From: Trachythela sp. YZ-2020
Lineage: Eukaryota; Cnidaria; Anthozoa; Malacalcyonacea; Clavulariidae
Assembly: GCA_016169945.1 (NCBI GenBank)
Contig: JADLSH010000220.1
Coordinates: 5,877,001 to 5,941,000, forward strand
Direction of reading: 5' to 3'
DNA length: 64,000 nucleotides
The notes under the pieces are model-generated. The model was not told where the DNA came from. It was given only the letters and a program-made list of their open reading frames with translations, and ran no database searches. Both the position numbers and the translations under genes were made by a program. Of the stretch, positions 54,419 to 64,000 are shown piece by piece (within the stretch, counting starts at the first letter, position 1; each line of letters opens with the position of its first letter).

Positions 54419-54520
54419 CCTTGCGGCCAATAGCGGGTAATTCTGCTGGCTATTGTAATTTGACTCTACCGATGATACCACGTAAAGCAATGCAAATATA
54501 ACCAGATTTTTGACTTCCAT
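54419..54520 (-). CDS. Probable first exon (signal peptide) of the secreted coiled-coil protein
   Basis: The ATG at 54520 opens MEVKNLVIFALLYVVSSVES, a textbook signal peptide with a plausible cleavage after the VES stretch. It is followed by NYNSQQNYPLLAAR and a GTAACG donor at 54418 in phase 0. It is on the right strand and at the right distance to begin the gene whose other exons lie at 50088-52923. The next recognised exon is phase 1, so one exon is missing or the donor is wrong. It could instead belong to a separate small gene. Confidence 0.5.
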
Positions 54521-55765
54521 TTCTCTGAGCAAGACTTGAGCTTTTTGCAACTGAAAATATGTCATCCAAGTGAGTCCACACCACAAAGAAGAATGATCCG
54601 TTGCTGGTTTCGCAGCTCTAACGAGGCTTGATACCGGCCCTCTTCAAGACCCAAGGGCCAAGGTAATCCTTTTGACGTCTATCCACTCTGTAACAGCGTG
54701 CTAAAATGCACGACAGACGTAAGAGTTTAAGTATCATTTCCCCTTGAGACTTGAGTTTAGATCCCCTAGCTTCTAACTTTTATAAATAATATGAATAGTT
54801 AATTATTTTAACTACACATGCACGTACGTAAAAACGCACAAATTGTAACAAACCTGCAGCAGACTTGTACCAATGGCAATGCTGTTTCAACAACTTGTTA
54901 TCAGGATGTATTCGCACAGCTGCTTGTTCCCAGTTTGTTGACAAGTTGCAAACGGCTTGTTCCCAACTTACTTGCTTCAATGTTGTTGACTCCACAGACT
55001 CCAACAACTTGTTGTCGTCCTGCAATTCAACAACTTGTTAACAAGTTGTGAGTGACAACCTTGTAGAAACTTGATAAAATGACAACATTGTTTCAACTTG
55101 TTGACAAACTTGCTACAAGTGTTGCGAACACATCTTGTTTACAAGATGTGAGATATTTACGTGTGTAATATAGTTGGTAAATTATAATATTTAATTTTTT
55201 TAACTTAAAGATTTTAAGAATTACATGCTTGTCCAGGCCTTTGCTACATTAGGAACACGGGAAATGTTAGAATCTAGTTAATTACAGTGACTATACTGCT
55301 ATTTCGCTTGAGAAATTTCATCAATTCAATACGGCAAGGTCCCCGGACGTGCGCGATCCCTCACTTTGCAGCGGCCTCGTACCCAGAGTTTGCCCGTTCG
55401 CAGGTTAGGTGAGTGTGATGCGGTAAATCTTGCGCTTCCTTCAGCAGTATAGAAACAGCAGTGCAAACACTAGCTCATTCTTACCTGTTCCAAAATTTGT
55501 AAAAATTTAGTTAGAATAATGTTCTTCATGCAGAGTAGCATGCCCTCCGCAGATGAAAAAAAACACGCGTGATTGTAAACATGTAGAGAGGTCAAGCGGA
55601 TCAAGTGAACTTCACAAAGTGAACATTCATCGACAATACCTAATAAAAAATAGCAACATGTGCAAATAGATAACATAACCAACAGACATGAAAACTTTAT
55701 ACATTGTCACTGAATAAAGTTTAAAAGAAATCTATAAATTAATTTCACGCTGTGTTGTGGCCTAA
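54521..55765. other. Spacer with a degenerate AACAAGTTGT repeat
   Basis: About 54860-55150 is packed with CAACTTGTTG/CAACAAGTTG half-sites in both orientations, giving a repeat rich in short palindromes and weak open frames. It is a known style of invertebrate repeat and not coding. The rest (54590-54780, 55160-55765) has no gene. A promoter for the gene starting at 54520 should lie here but no TATA is obvious. Confidence 0.45.
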
Positions 55766-55913
55766 AGGCTCTTTTCCACTCGTCGCAAAACCAACTCGCA
55801 AGCTCGCTGCGAGTACTTTCATCCAATCACAATGCTCGACAGTTTATTTTAATTACATGCAAGAACTCGCAGCGAGGTTGCGAGTTGGTTTTGCGATGAG
55901 TGGAAAAGAGCCT
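55766..55913. mobile_element. Small foldback MITE with TAA target duplication
   Basis: Ends AGGCTCTTTTCCACTCGTCG and complement. The arms continue through GCAAAACCAACTCGCA and CTCGCTGCGAG, pairing about 50 bases. TAA lies on both sides (55763-55765 and 55914-55916), the three-base duplication used by PIF/Harbinger-type elements. Confidence 0.8.
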
Positions 55914-56740
55914 TAAGTCAAACCAGGTGAGTAGTAGGGGAAGGGGGGTTCTACGTCGGGTGGTGCAGGTGGTGCACTCAGCACCACCTATGACGTCATC
56001 ATTTCTTAAGTATTTTAATTTATTCACACTCACGTTAATTTATTTGAGCTTACTACAGTGCTAATGGCTTTTCTTTAACATTTTTGAACCGCTTCCGTTT
56101 GTTTATCTACAGTTTTTTAGTTTATACTAAGAATAGGAATGATGTAGCGCTCGGTTTATATTCACTTACGTTTAGTCTAATGCTTGTGGGACGTAGGTAA
56201 TGAATCATACGCATGCGCAGTAAGACAATTTGTAAAATGTAGAGGGTTATGTTCAGTTCACTCTGAGATCCATTTATTTAAGCTTACTACGTACAGTGCT
56301 AGTGGCTTTTCATGACATTTTTGAACCGCTGCCGTTTGTTTATCTACAGTTTTTATTTCTGGCTACTTCGTTGCCGTTTGTTTATCTACAGTTTTATTTC
56401 TGTCTGCTTCGCTACCGTTTGTTTATTTACATGTTTTAGTTTATTTCTGACTACTTCGCTGTCGTTTGTTTATCTACAGTTTTTAGTTTAATATTTCAGG
56501 CTACTATAGCGCGTTTGATACTGTTTATTTAGATTGTAAGATAAGCCACACTTAAAGTGTCTATCTATTTAAATATAATAATAAGAATAAATCTTTCGCT
56601 TAGTATTTTATATTTAACATAATGAATTGATGGCTGATTTATGAAAATGCAAATTGTATGGTAAATATGATTTTTTATGACAATATCACAATAGTTATGG
56701 AACAGGCAAGAACGAACACGCTCAATGAACATCCGTCTTA
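55914..56740. repeat. Tandem and dispersed repeats upstream of the polymerase gene
   Basis: A block starting TTTATTTGAGCTTACTACAG at about 56038 recurs at 56274, each followed by TTTTTGAACCGCT and CCGTTTGTTTATCTACAGTT. The last motif with TTTCTGGCTACTTCG then repeats three to four times at a period of about 50 bases up to about 56485. The rest is AT-rich. Confidence 0.65.
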
Positions 56741-57296
56741 GTTGTTAGTGCGCATGCGTGCATGTATTTTATTTAAATACTTCTCCACAATAAAACCGCC
56801 AAGGTTTTGTGTATATATTTGGTGGTTTGATTGAAAAATGCCATTCATCATTGCAAACTGCAAAGTCGAATAGTCGATCAGTTCATCGCAAAAGTTCCTA
56901 AAGAGTCATTGTATCGAGGTAAGATCTTTAATTTAATAATAGTTTAATCTTTTTTTTGTGGGGAAATCGCTTGTCAGTGTACCAAGTAGTTGCTGTGCCC
57001 TTGTTGGCTGCACCTATGAAGAAAGAATCTGAGGTGCCCCTTGGGAAAGTCTAGCAACGAACGGGTTTAGTTTAGTTTAGTTGTGAAGTATATTTTAAGG
57101 TTGTCTGAATACAACGACAAAGCCATCTCCGCAACACTATCTATTGCGCATGCGTGTTACATATTTAATTCAATACTTCTCCCACAATAAGATGCGAAAG
57201 GTTTTCTGTATATATTTGGTGGTTTGGTTGAAAACCGCCACTCATTATCATTGAGTTAACAGAGTTTTATATCGAGGTATTTACTCTGTTTGTAGG
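56741..57296 (+). promoter_or_regulatory. Duplicated TATA-bearing promoter and possible 5' UTR intron
   Basis: Two diverged copies (about 56748-56860 and 57148-57255) contain GCGCATGCGTG, AATACTTCTCC-CACAATAA, AAGGTTTT-TGTATATATTTG and GTGGTTTG-TTGAAAA in order. Both have a TATATA element and a CATCATTG/TCATTGAG start-like sequence about 40-50 bases later. After copy 1 a GAG|GTAAGA donor lies at 56918-56924, and TCTGTTTGTAG|G ends at 57295 just before the ATG at 57297. The gene could thus be expressed from promoter 1 with a spliced leader or directly from promoter 2. Confidence 0.5.
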
Positions 57297-60200
57297 ATGG
57301 ATTACACTTGTAAGATATGCTCCAAGCAGTTCACTCAGCTGAGAAGTTTAACTCGTCATGAACGGTCCATTCATGGAGAGAAGAAGTTTGTTTGTGATCA
57401 GTGCAACGAGCCCTTTACACGGAAAGACGCTTTGAAACGACATGAAAAACGTCACCAAAGAACCGTTACTCATACCTGTAACAACTGTAGGAAAGAGTTT
57501 CACCGTCGTGATAATTTAGTGGAACATCAAATTCAATGCCAAGGGAATCCTTTGAAAAGAAGATGTGACGAAGACGATAGCAGTCCAGCCCCAAAGAAAG
57601 TACGAGTTGATGTTCAAGTTGGAGAAGGCGAACCAGATAGTCAAGTTGAAGAAAACAACAACCCCTGCAGTTCAACAACAGCTTTTGAAGATTCTTTGAA
57701 GAAGATCGAGCTGAAACCTCGAAAAGATCAAAAGCAAGATATGTCTCACTTCTTACGTGGCAAGACAAAACCCATATTGAATCACCTTTCGAATGAGTTA
57801 GTAAAGAAAAGGGGCATTAAATGGTTTATCAGCGTTAAAGTACGGTTCATCAAACCTAAACCTGATGGTGAAGATGTGACTACCGAAACCCACTTCCGCA
57901 GTCTCTGTATGAAAACCGTAAATCAGCACGAACTCGATAATCAACTAGACGAAGCCAAGCAGAAAATCACCCAGTCACTTGTGTTATTTCAAAAAGAAGG
58001 GAGCGGTTGGGTCTTAGACGAAATCCTTCATCTTGACCTTAACATAGCTCAATATACTCCAGTAAAAGGATCCAGCTATATTCCTCTTCCCAACAAGCTA
58101 AAGACCAAGAAAGCCATCATTAACGTAAAGAATTCTGACAACAAGTGTTTCATGTGGTCGATCCTCGCAGCTCTGCATTCAATTCCTTATCAACGTAATC
58201 CTGAAAGAGTTCATCACTACCAGCAGTTTAAAGATGAACTAGACTTTACTGGTATAGATTTTCCCGTTACTGTTGACAAGATTGGAAAATTCGAACGTCA
58301 GAACAATATCTCAATCAATGTGTTTGGCTTCGAAGATGTACTCTTTCCCTTGTATATCACAAAGGAACACTTTGTCACCCACGTGAATCTATTGCTATAC
58401 TCTCAGGGAACAACTAGACATTACTGTCTCATCAAAGATCTGAATAAATTCCTCTACAGTCAAAACCGGAAAAAGGCTCGAATGTACTATTGTCGTTATT
58501 GTCTACATGGATTTATCCGAGAAGACCTGCTGCAAGACCACCAACCCCACTGCAGTCAACACGGTCCCCAACGCATCGAGCTGCCAAGTGAGGACAATGC
58601 ATTTCTTTTTTTCAAAGATTATCAGAAGCAGTTGAAAGTCCCGTTTGCGATTTACGCCGACTTCGAAAGTCTTACAACAAAAATCGATTCAGCGACTCCA
58701 AACCCAGATAAATCTTCAACGCAGAAATATCAACACCATCAACCTTGTGGATTTTCGTACCTTGTAGTATCTGACTATGAGAAGTATTCGAAACCACCTG
58801 TTGTTTATCGTGGAGAAGATGCAGTCGACAAGTTCCTGGAGTGTTTAGAGGAAGAGCAAAAGTATATTCAAGAGAAACTTGATTTTGTCGAGCCTATGCG
58901 CATTGAAAGAGAAGAAGAGCAAATGTTCCAAGACGCTATAGACTGTCATATTTGCGGGTGTGAATTGGGAGCTGATCGTGTCCGCGAACATTGTCATCTC
59001 ACCGGAAAGTTTCGTGGAGCTGCATGCAATGACTGCAACTTGAACTATTTCACAATCTACGCGGTTATGATTCCCATCTGATCATGCAAGGACTTGGTAA
59101 ACTCAAAGATAAGAAGATCAACTGTATCCCGAATAACACCGAGAAGTACATCTCTTTCTCCATCGATAACTTAGACTTTATTGACTCTCTGCAATTTATG
59201 AATGCATCGCTGGAAAAGTTAGTATCCAATCTAGCAAAGGACGGTGTTGACAAGTTTCCAACTCTAAAGAAATACATCGACAGTGACAAAGTGCCCCTCC
59301 TACTAAGAAAAGGCGTCTACCCATATGACTACATGGATTGTACAGAAAGATTTGAAGAATCAACCCTACCACCGAAAGAGTCATTTTACAACATACTGAA
59401 CGATGAACAAATTTCAGATGAGGATTACGCCCACGCAACTAGTGTGTTTTATGGCTTCGCGTGTCAGAACATGGGTGATTACCACGACTTATACTTAAAG
59501 TCAGATGTTCTGCTTCTCGCGGACGTATTCGAAAATTTTCGAAGCGTCTGTCTCAAAGCGTACAACTTGGATCCCTGTCACTTTTATACAAGTCCTGGAC
59601 TGGACTGGCAAGCTTGTTTGAAAATGACTGATGTCGAACTCGAACTTCTAACCGATCCAGACATGTACTTATTCATCGAGGAAGGCCTTCGCGGTGGAAT
59701 TTCAATGATTAGCAACCGATTTAGCAAGGCGAACAACCCGTATGTTCCTGACTATGATCCTAAACAGCAAATGTCTTACGTGATGTATTTCGACGCCAAT
59801 AACCTCTACGGCTGGGCTATGTCACAACCTCTTCCAACGGGTGAATTCGACTGGCTAACCGACCAAGAGATTGCAGAACTTGACATCACAGACGTTGCAG
59901 ATGATAACGAAGAAGGTTACATATTAGAAGTGGACCTGCACTATCCCTCTGAATTGCACGATCTTCACAATGATTACCCTCTAGCACCTGAGAAAATGAA
60001 GATTTCTTCAGAGATGTTGTCACCATATTGTCAAGAACTGTCGGAATGTTTGAATCTTCGTGGTGGTGCCGTGCCTAAATTGGTTCCGAATCTTCAAGAC
60101 AAGACCAACTACGTGGTCCATTACCGCAACTTAAAGCAATACCTGGCACTTGGTATGAAATTGACAAAGATCCACCGCGTTTTAGTATTCCAGCAAAGTC

Positions 60201-61066
60201 CATGGCTAAAGACCTATATCGACTTTAATACCGAGAAACGAAAGCACGCAGCAAACGATTTCGAGAAAGATTTCTACAAGTTGATGAACAACTCGGTATT
60301 CGGTAAAACCATGGAGAATTTGAGGAAACGTGTCAACGTCAAGCTCGTCAACAACAAGGCTAAACTATCCAAATTAACAGCATCCCCATCCTTTGACTTC
60401 TTCCGCATATTTTCCGAGGATTTAGCAGCTGTGAATTTGAAGAAGACGAAGCTCTATCTAAACCGTCCCATTTACGTTGGATTCGCCATTCTAGATCTTT
60501 CCAAAGTACTCATGTACCAGTTTCATTATGAGTATATGAAACACAAGTATGACACTAACGCCAAGTTGTTGTTCACAGACACGGACAGCCTCTGTTATGA
60601 GATTAAGACTAGCGACGTTTATCAAGACATGCTGCAGGACATAGAACTTTTTGACACTTCCGAGTATGCACAAGACCATCCATTGCACAGCCTAACGAAC
60701 AAGAAAGTCCTTGGCAAGATGAAAGACGAAACGCATGGTATACCCATCCAAGAGTTCGTTGGTTTGAGACCAAAGATGTACTCTATTCTCTATACCGAAA
60801 ACGACAAGCAGGTGGAGAAGAAAACGGCTAAAGGAATAAAGAAGTCAGTAACAAAACGAAAGCTTCGACATGCAAATTACAAGGAATGTTTGTTTGAGAA
60901 GAGACAGACAATGGCTAGCATGAATCAAATTCGAAGTGAAGGCCATGAAATCTACTCGATCAAATTGAATAAAATAGGTCTTAGTCCTTATGACGACAAA
61001 CGCTATATTTTAAACGATGGAATGAACACGCTCGCTCATGGACATTATGAAACCAGAAGAACATAA
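57297..61066 (+). pseudogene. Polinton/adintovirus-like DNA polymerase B with three C2H2 fingers, one frameshift
   Basis: It encodes about 1,255 residues in two frames. Fingers 1-3 occupy residues 3-82 (CKICSKQF, CDQCNEPF, CNNCRKEF with paired His). Residues 270-380 have DNKCFMW and HYCLIKD, a Cys/His pair that could be a papain-like site. Residue 451 region is YADFESL (Exo I). Residues 550-585 are an endonuclease VII-like zinc module (CHICG, HCHLTGKFRGAACNDC). One missing base near 59050 falls in the Exo II motif. The second frame continues through SDVLLLADVFE (Exo III), DANNLYGWAMSQ (motif A), FYKLMNNSVFGKTMENL (motif B) and FTDTDSLCYEI (motif C), and stops at 61066. All palm catalytic residues are present. 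Only this one lesion is seen, so it is either very young or a sequencing error. Confidence 0.85.
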
Positions 61067-61099
61067 ACCAAGCGAAATGAAAACTATCGTATTGTTTAT

Positions 61100-61114
61100 A
61101 ATAAACGTTTTATT
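61100..61114. terminator. Back-to-back polyadenylation signals
   Basis: AATAAA on the plus strand at 61100-61105 serves the polymerase gene, 34 bases after its stop. TTTATT at 61109-61114 is AATAAA on the minus strand, for the convergent small gene ending at 61359. The two overlap to within four bases. Confidence 0.5.
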
Positions 61115-61358
61115 ATTGATGATTACAAAACACTTGATATTAAGTACAGTTAAAAGTTTCAAAGTTATACATGTTTACATGTTGTTAAAAATACAGTTGA
61201 AATAAATTTGTTTAAAATGTTTTCTAAGTCCATTTATTTTCGATCTTCAGTTTGTTGTAATGATCCAGATTTACCCCTGTCTGCTCTTCCAACAGCACGA
61301 TTTACTTTTGCATTTTTTTTTTGCGTTAAGAGCCAAGCTTCCTTTGCGTTCTGTTCAT

Positions 61359-61685
61359 TTAATGTCTGAGTATAAGCAGTTCTTTTTCGATTCTTTTACA
61401 TCCGGACGTCTTTCCTGCCATCCTATCACGAACAATCACCACTTTGGATCGTTTGAACACCATAGAAGGCTTGCCTGTTTGGCTGCGTAATGATTCCAGC
61501 ATTTTGTGCAATGTGGTTTTATTTTGACGTTTAACATTTCTAAGCCTTCTTCTTTGACCTGAAATGGCTCTTTTTCGATCCGACGGTCCGTTTGTTTTAA
61601 CTGATTTAGCGCGTAACGAACCAAAAATGTTTCTCTTTGACGATCTCTTACGAGAAAGCGCACCGTGTTTACTCTTTCCAGGCAT
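61359..61685 (-). CDS. Small very basic protein of the polymerase element
   Basis: The ATG at 61685 (MPGKSKHGALSRKRSSKRN) starts a 108-residue protein extremely rich in Lys and Arg, with GSLRAKS, NGPSDRKRAISGQRRRLRNV, KTTLHKMLESLRSQ and KRSKVVIVRDRMAG. No domain is recognised. The composition is that of a nucleic-acid binding or packaging protein. It converges on the polymerase gene. A decayed, partly duplicated copy lies in the other arm (63780-64000), where the RAKS...RKRAIS block is recognisable. That conservation between arms supports a real gene. Confidence 0.55.
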   Translation of the reverse strand: MPGKSKHGALSRKRSSKRNIFGSLRAKSVKTNGPSDRKRAISGQRRRLRNVKRQNKTTLHKMLESLRSQTGKPSMVFKRSKVVIVRDRMAGKTSGCKRIEKELLILRH

Positions 61686-62235
61686 CTGTGTTACTTTATA
61701 CAAATGCCACCATGTTTGGGCAAGAGCGACAACGAAATAGTTTTTGCAAAGGTTGGGAAATGTTTTTCAGGAGTTTTGTAGGGACCTGTCTGAGCAATCC
61801 AATAAATTTGTTTTCCTGACATCTTAGAGTGTTAGCGGGAACAAAAAAAAAAAAAAAAAAAGATATACGAATGTGCACAAGTATTTATGCCAAAAAAAGA
61901 TGCAAACAAGCAGAGTAAATTACAAATATCAGCCCGCGTCGCTTGGTTGAATGCATATATTTTTGACATGAGAATAATAAAGACTCGTATTATAAGGTGC
62001 TCTGTCTTTTATTTCTATAAGTATAACAATTTACACGTGTATAATTACAGTCACAGCTATGGAAGGTAAACGATTTTTTTAAATATCCTGTCTAGCTTTC
62101 ATTCCGATACTGGTCACTATTCTAGCAACAAGTCATTCGATTAATTGATAGAAGCTCTACAATCTAGTTCTCAGTTCAAAATAAATAGCAGGTTTGCGTG
62201 GTACGTGTGTACAAATTACGGGAAAGGCAACCACT

Positions 62236-62605
62236 TCATGGAGACATTGTCTGTTTTATTAATGCAAGAACGCTTCTTCTTCTTTGTTGGGCTTTTTTTA
62301 CTCGTCTTTGAGGTATATTACTGCCAGATTGTTTATGTCGTTCTCTTGCGACTCTGAGATATTCATTAAAGTTCGCTTCCATGCTCTCTTGTCGTTTCAA
62401 AATAGTTTTCAAAGTTTTCTCGATATCAAGGTCTTCTCCAGGCACGAGAGTTTCTTTATCATACGCTGATGAATTTAATCTTGCTTGAGTAAGATATTGC
62501 TCCCTTTCTTCACAGGACAGTTGATGAAAGTCAGCCAAATGGTCGGACAATTTTAGCAAACTCTTTTTTTCCACATATTGGACAATCCTTCTGCGTTCGT
62601 GGCAT
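62236..62605 (-). pseudogene. Small zinc-finger-like protein of the polymerase element, frameshifted
   Basis: The ATG at 62605 opens MPRTQKDCPICGKK in one frame. At a run of seven A near 62555 the sense reading moves to the frame that continues LSDHLADFHQLSCEEREQYL, then LVPGEDLDIEKTLKTILKRQ, ESMEANFNEYLRVARERHKQ and a basic end (RRVKKAQQRRRS) to the stop at 62236. A Cys-x2-Cys pair lies before the shift and a His-x4-His pair after it, suggesting one C2H2-like site. Total is about 123 residues. One surplus A would explain the break. Its mirror copy at 62835-63110 is much more decayed. Confidence 0.6.
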
Positions 62606-62747
62606 ACTGCAAATTGATTGCAATCTTTTGAAACACCAGTATAAAATGTGTCCCGCAAAGGTCCTGAGTCCGAGGAGTCCCTTACAGCGCTTTCCTTCGT
62701 CTAAAATGGCGCTCCAAGAGCCTTTCGCGCTAGCCTCTTGGCAGAAG

Positions 62748-64000
62748 GCGCTGTAAGGACCTTCGGGACTCAGGGACCCTTTTGCGGGACACATTTTATG
62801 CTGGTGTTTCAAGATTTGCAATCAGTGCGTATCACGAGAAAAGTTGTCCAATATGTGAAAAAAGAGTTTGCTAAGGTGACTTTCATCAACTGTCCTGTGA
62901 AAGAACAATATCTTCTCGGCAACCAGATATTCATCGGCATGATGAAAAGCTCTCGTGCCTGAAGACGCTGATATCGAGAAAACTTTGAAAACTGTTTTGA
63001 AAAGCGACAAACGTAGAAGCGAGCTGTGAACTCTCAGAGCTGAACGTATAACAATCTGGCTGTAACCTCAAACAGTAAAAACAGCAAGAAGAAGCGTTCT
63101 TCGATAATAAAACAGACAATATCTCCATGTAGTGCTGTACTGGCACGTACCACAAACCTATTTACGGCAGACTGAAATTGGGCTTCAATCCAGTGTCACG
63201 AAATGACTTAGAAATAGTGACGGATGAAGCTGAACAGACTATTTAAAAATCGTTTACATAACTGTGACTGCTGTTAACTGCGTTAAGTGACCAACAAATA
63301 AATACGAGCTTTAATTATATTAGTCTTTAAAATCTCATTTCAACATGGGCTGATATTGTAATTTATAACTTGTTTGCATCTTTTTTTGGCAGCTTGACAT
63401 ATTTGTTTGTTGTATTTACTGTATTCCTCTTTTGGCATAAATCTTTTGTGCGCATTCATGTATCTTTTTTCTTTTTGTTCGCAACTATAAGATGATAAAG
63501 CTAAATTTATTAAACAAGCGACATATCACGATATTTATGTTTACTCTGCTTGTTGCATCTTTGGCATAGCTCTTTTGTGCTGCATTCTTGCTATCTTTTT
63601 CTTTTGTTCCGCTGTCTTTTTTCTTTTCCGCTCGATGTCGGACAGATGTGAACAAGTATTAGTTGATCCAAACCTTGGCACAAAAACTATTAAAAACTAT
63701 TTCGCTGTCGCTGAAACAACATTGGCATTTAATAAATGTACGAAATGCCTGAAAAAATGAAACGCAGTGCTTGAAGATCGTCGAAACGATGCAGTTTGGG
63801 TACGCGCTAAATCAACAAACGGACCGAATCGAAAAAGAGCCATTTCAGGTCGAAAAGAAGGCTTGTTGGCGACTGTAACAAATAACACGAATGCCTGGAA
63901 AGTGAAGCGCAGTGCCTTTGCTAAGCAAGGATCGTCGAAACATTTTGATTCGTACGCGTAAATCAGTTAATGAAACGGTTGTCCGAATCGAAAGAGCCAT
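62748..64000 (+). pseudogene. Decayed mirror copies of the two small genes in the right arm
   Basis: Plus strand 62840-63030 retains VVQYVKKEFAK and, in other frames, the equivalents of the EDxDIEKTLKT region (GCTGATATCGAGAAAACTTT). 63575-63760 is a mostly open frame without counterpart. 63767-63961 repeats the RAKSTNGPNRKRAISG block, and a further partial unit starts at about 63930 and runs into the window edge. A spacer motif, TTTGGCATA-CTCTTTTGTGC, is tandemly doubled at 63430 and 63563. No intact gene is left. Confidence 0.6.

Larger units (their letters stand above)
61260..64000. repeat. Very long inverted repeat centred near 62,720, running off the window
   Basis: The left arm (to 62690) and right arm (from 62748) are reverse complements. 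Anchors: GCGCTGTAAGG and GCGGGACACATTTTAT next to the centre, then the small zinc-protein region (62240-62600 with 62820-63110), GGAGA-ATTGTCTGTTTTATTA (62239 and 63106), and the A-rich GATA-ACGAATG-GCACAA segment (61862 and 63440). Farthest out is the RAKS-TNGP-RKRAIS coding block (61590 and 63810). The loop contains its own small stem (CCAAGAG/CTCTTGG). The right arm has more decay and extra tandem units. Arms exceed 1.2 kb and the outer end is not in the window. Confidence 0.85.

Noticed and set aside
59084..61066. A separate gene starting at the ATG at 59084
   Set aside because: The frame extends upstream of this ATG in continuity with the polymerase exonuclease region. The ATG is an internal methionine of one broken gene.
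62531..62821. A 96-codon minus-strand protein across the palindrome centre
   Set aside because: Its first half is translation of the loop and inverted repeat. Only the part after MPRTQKD belongs to the small zinc-site gene.

Overview
The window is AT-rich eukaryotic, almost certainly metazoan, DNA. The best guess is a cnidarian. This rests on the tRNA-headed SINEs, CR1/L2-like LINEs, BEL/Pao elements, a NIDO-domain secreted protein, and a C2H2-fingered protein-primed-type DNA polymerase B element. The species assignment is inference only. Most of the sequence is mobile DNA in several stages of decay. Two host genes are partly visible, both on the minus strand.

Layout. Positions 1-8.8 kb hold a minus-strand NIDO-domain gene, with exon 1 at 8620-8838, exon 2 at 1353-1640 and the rest beyond the left edge. 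Its large intron carries a SINE, minisatellites and a tandem duplication. At 12.2-17.1 kb lies a broken LINE (ORF1, endonuclease, reverse transcriptase). It is interrupted at 17,083 by a DNA transposon (17.08-20.73 kb) whose inverted repeats contain a GCGAAG-type satellite and which carries a decayed C2H2-finger gene. That transposon was itself invaded by a foldback MITE and a second LINE. A second terminal-inverted-repeat element fills 20.98-23.58 kb. It is followed by a minisatellite with its own TA-flanked MITE, a three-unit tRNA-SINE tandem array (25.06-25.81 kb), and an L2-like LINE between divergent direct repeats (26.9-28.9 kb).

From 31.9 to 48.4 kb come LINE debris, a foldback element built of GTCGAGG minisatellite, a perfectly conserved 270-bp direct repeat pair, a nearly complete but inactivated BEL/Pao retrotransposon on the minus strand (38.0-43.3 kb), two further Pao fragments and a candidate solo LTR. 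A second host gene occupies 50.1-54.5 kb on the minus strand. It has a probable signal-peptide exon, three phase-1 symmetric coiled-coil exons and a terminal cysteine-rich exon. Its introns contain a SINE and a mariner-type MITE.

The most striking object is at 56.0-64.0 kb. It is a Polinton/adintovirus-like gene set: a DNA polymerase B with three N-terminal C2H2 fingers, a DxKCF/HYC region resembling a thiol protease, a 3'-5' exonuclease, an endonuclease VII-like zinc module and the palm motifs. The gene is broken by one single-base shift. It has a duplicated TATA-bearing upstream region and a possible 5' UTR intron. It converges on two small minus-strand genes, and these lie in one arm of an inverted repeat more than 1.2 kb long, centred near 62,720 and running off the right edge. 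The polymerase would copy the element, the small basic and zinc-binding proteins are candidate accessory or packaging factors, and the long palindrome may be a fused or replicating element end.
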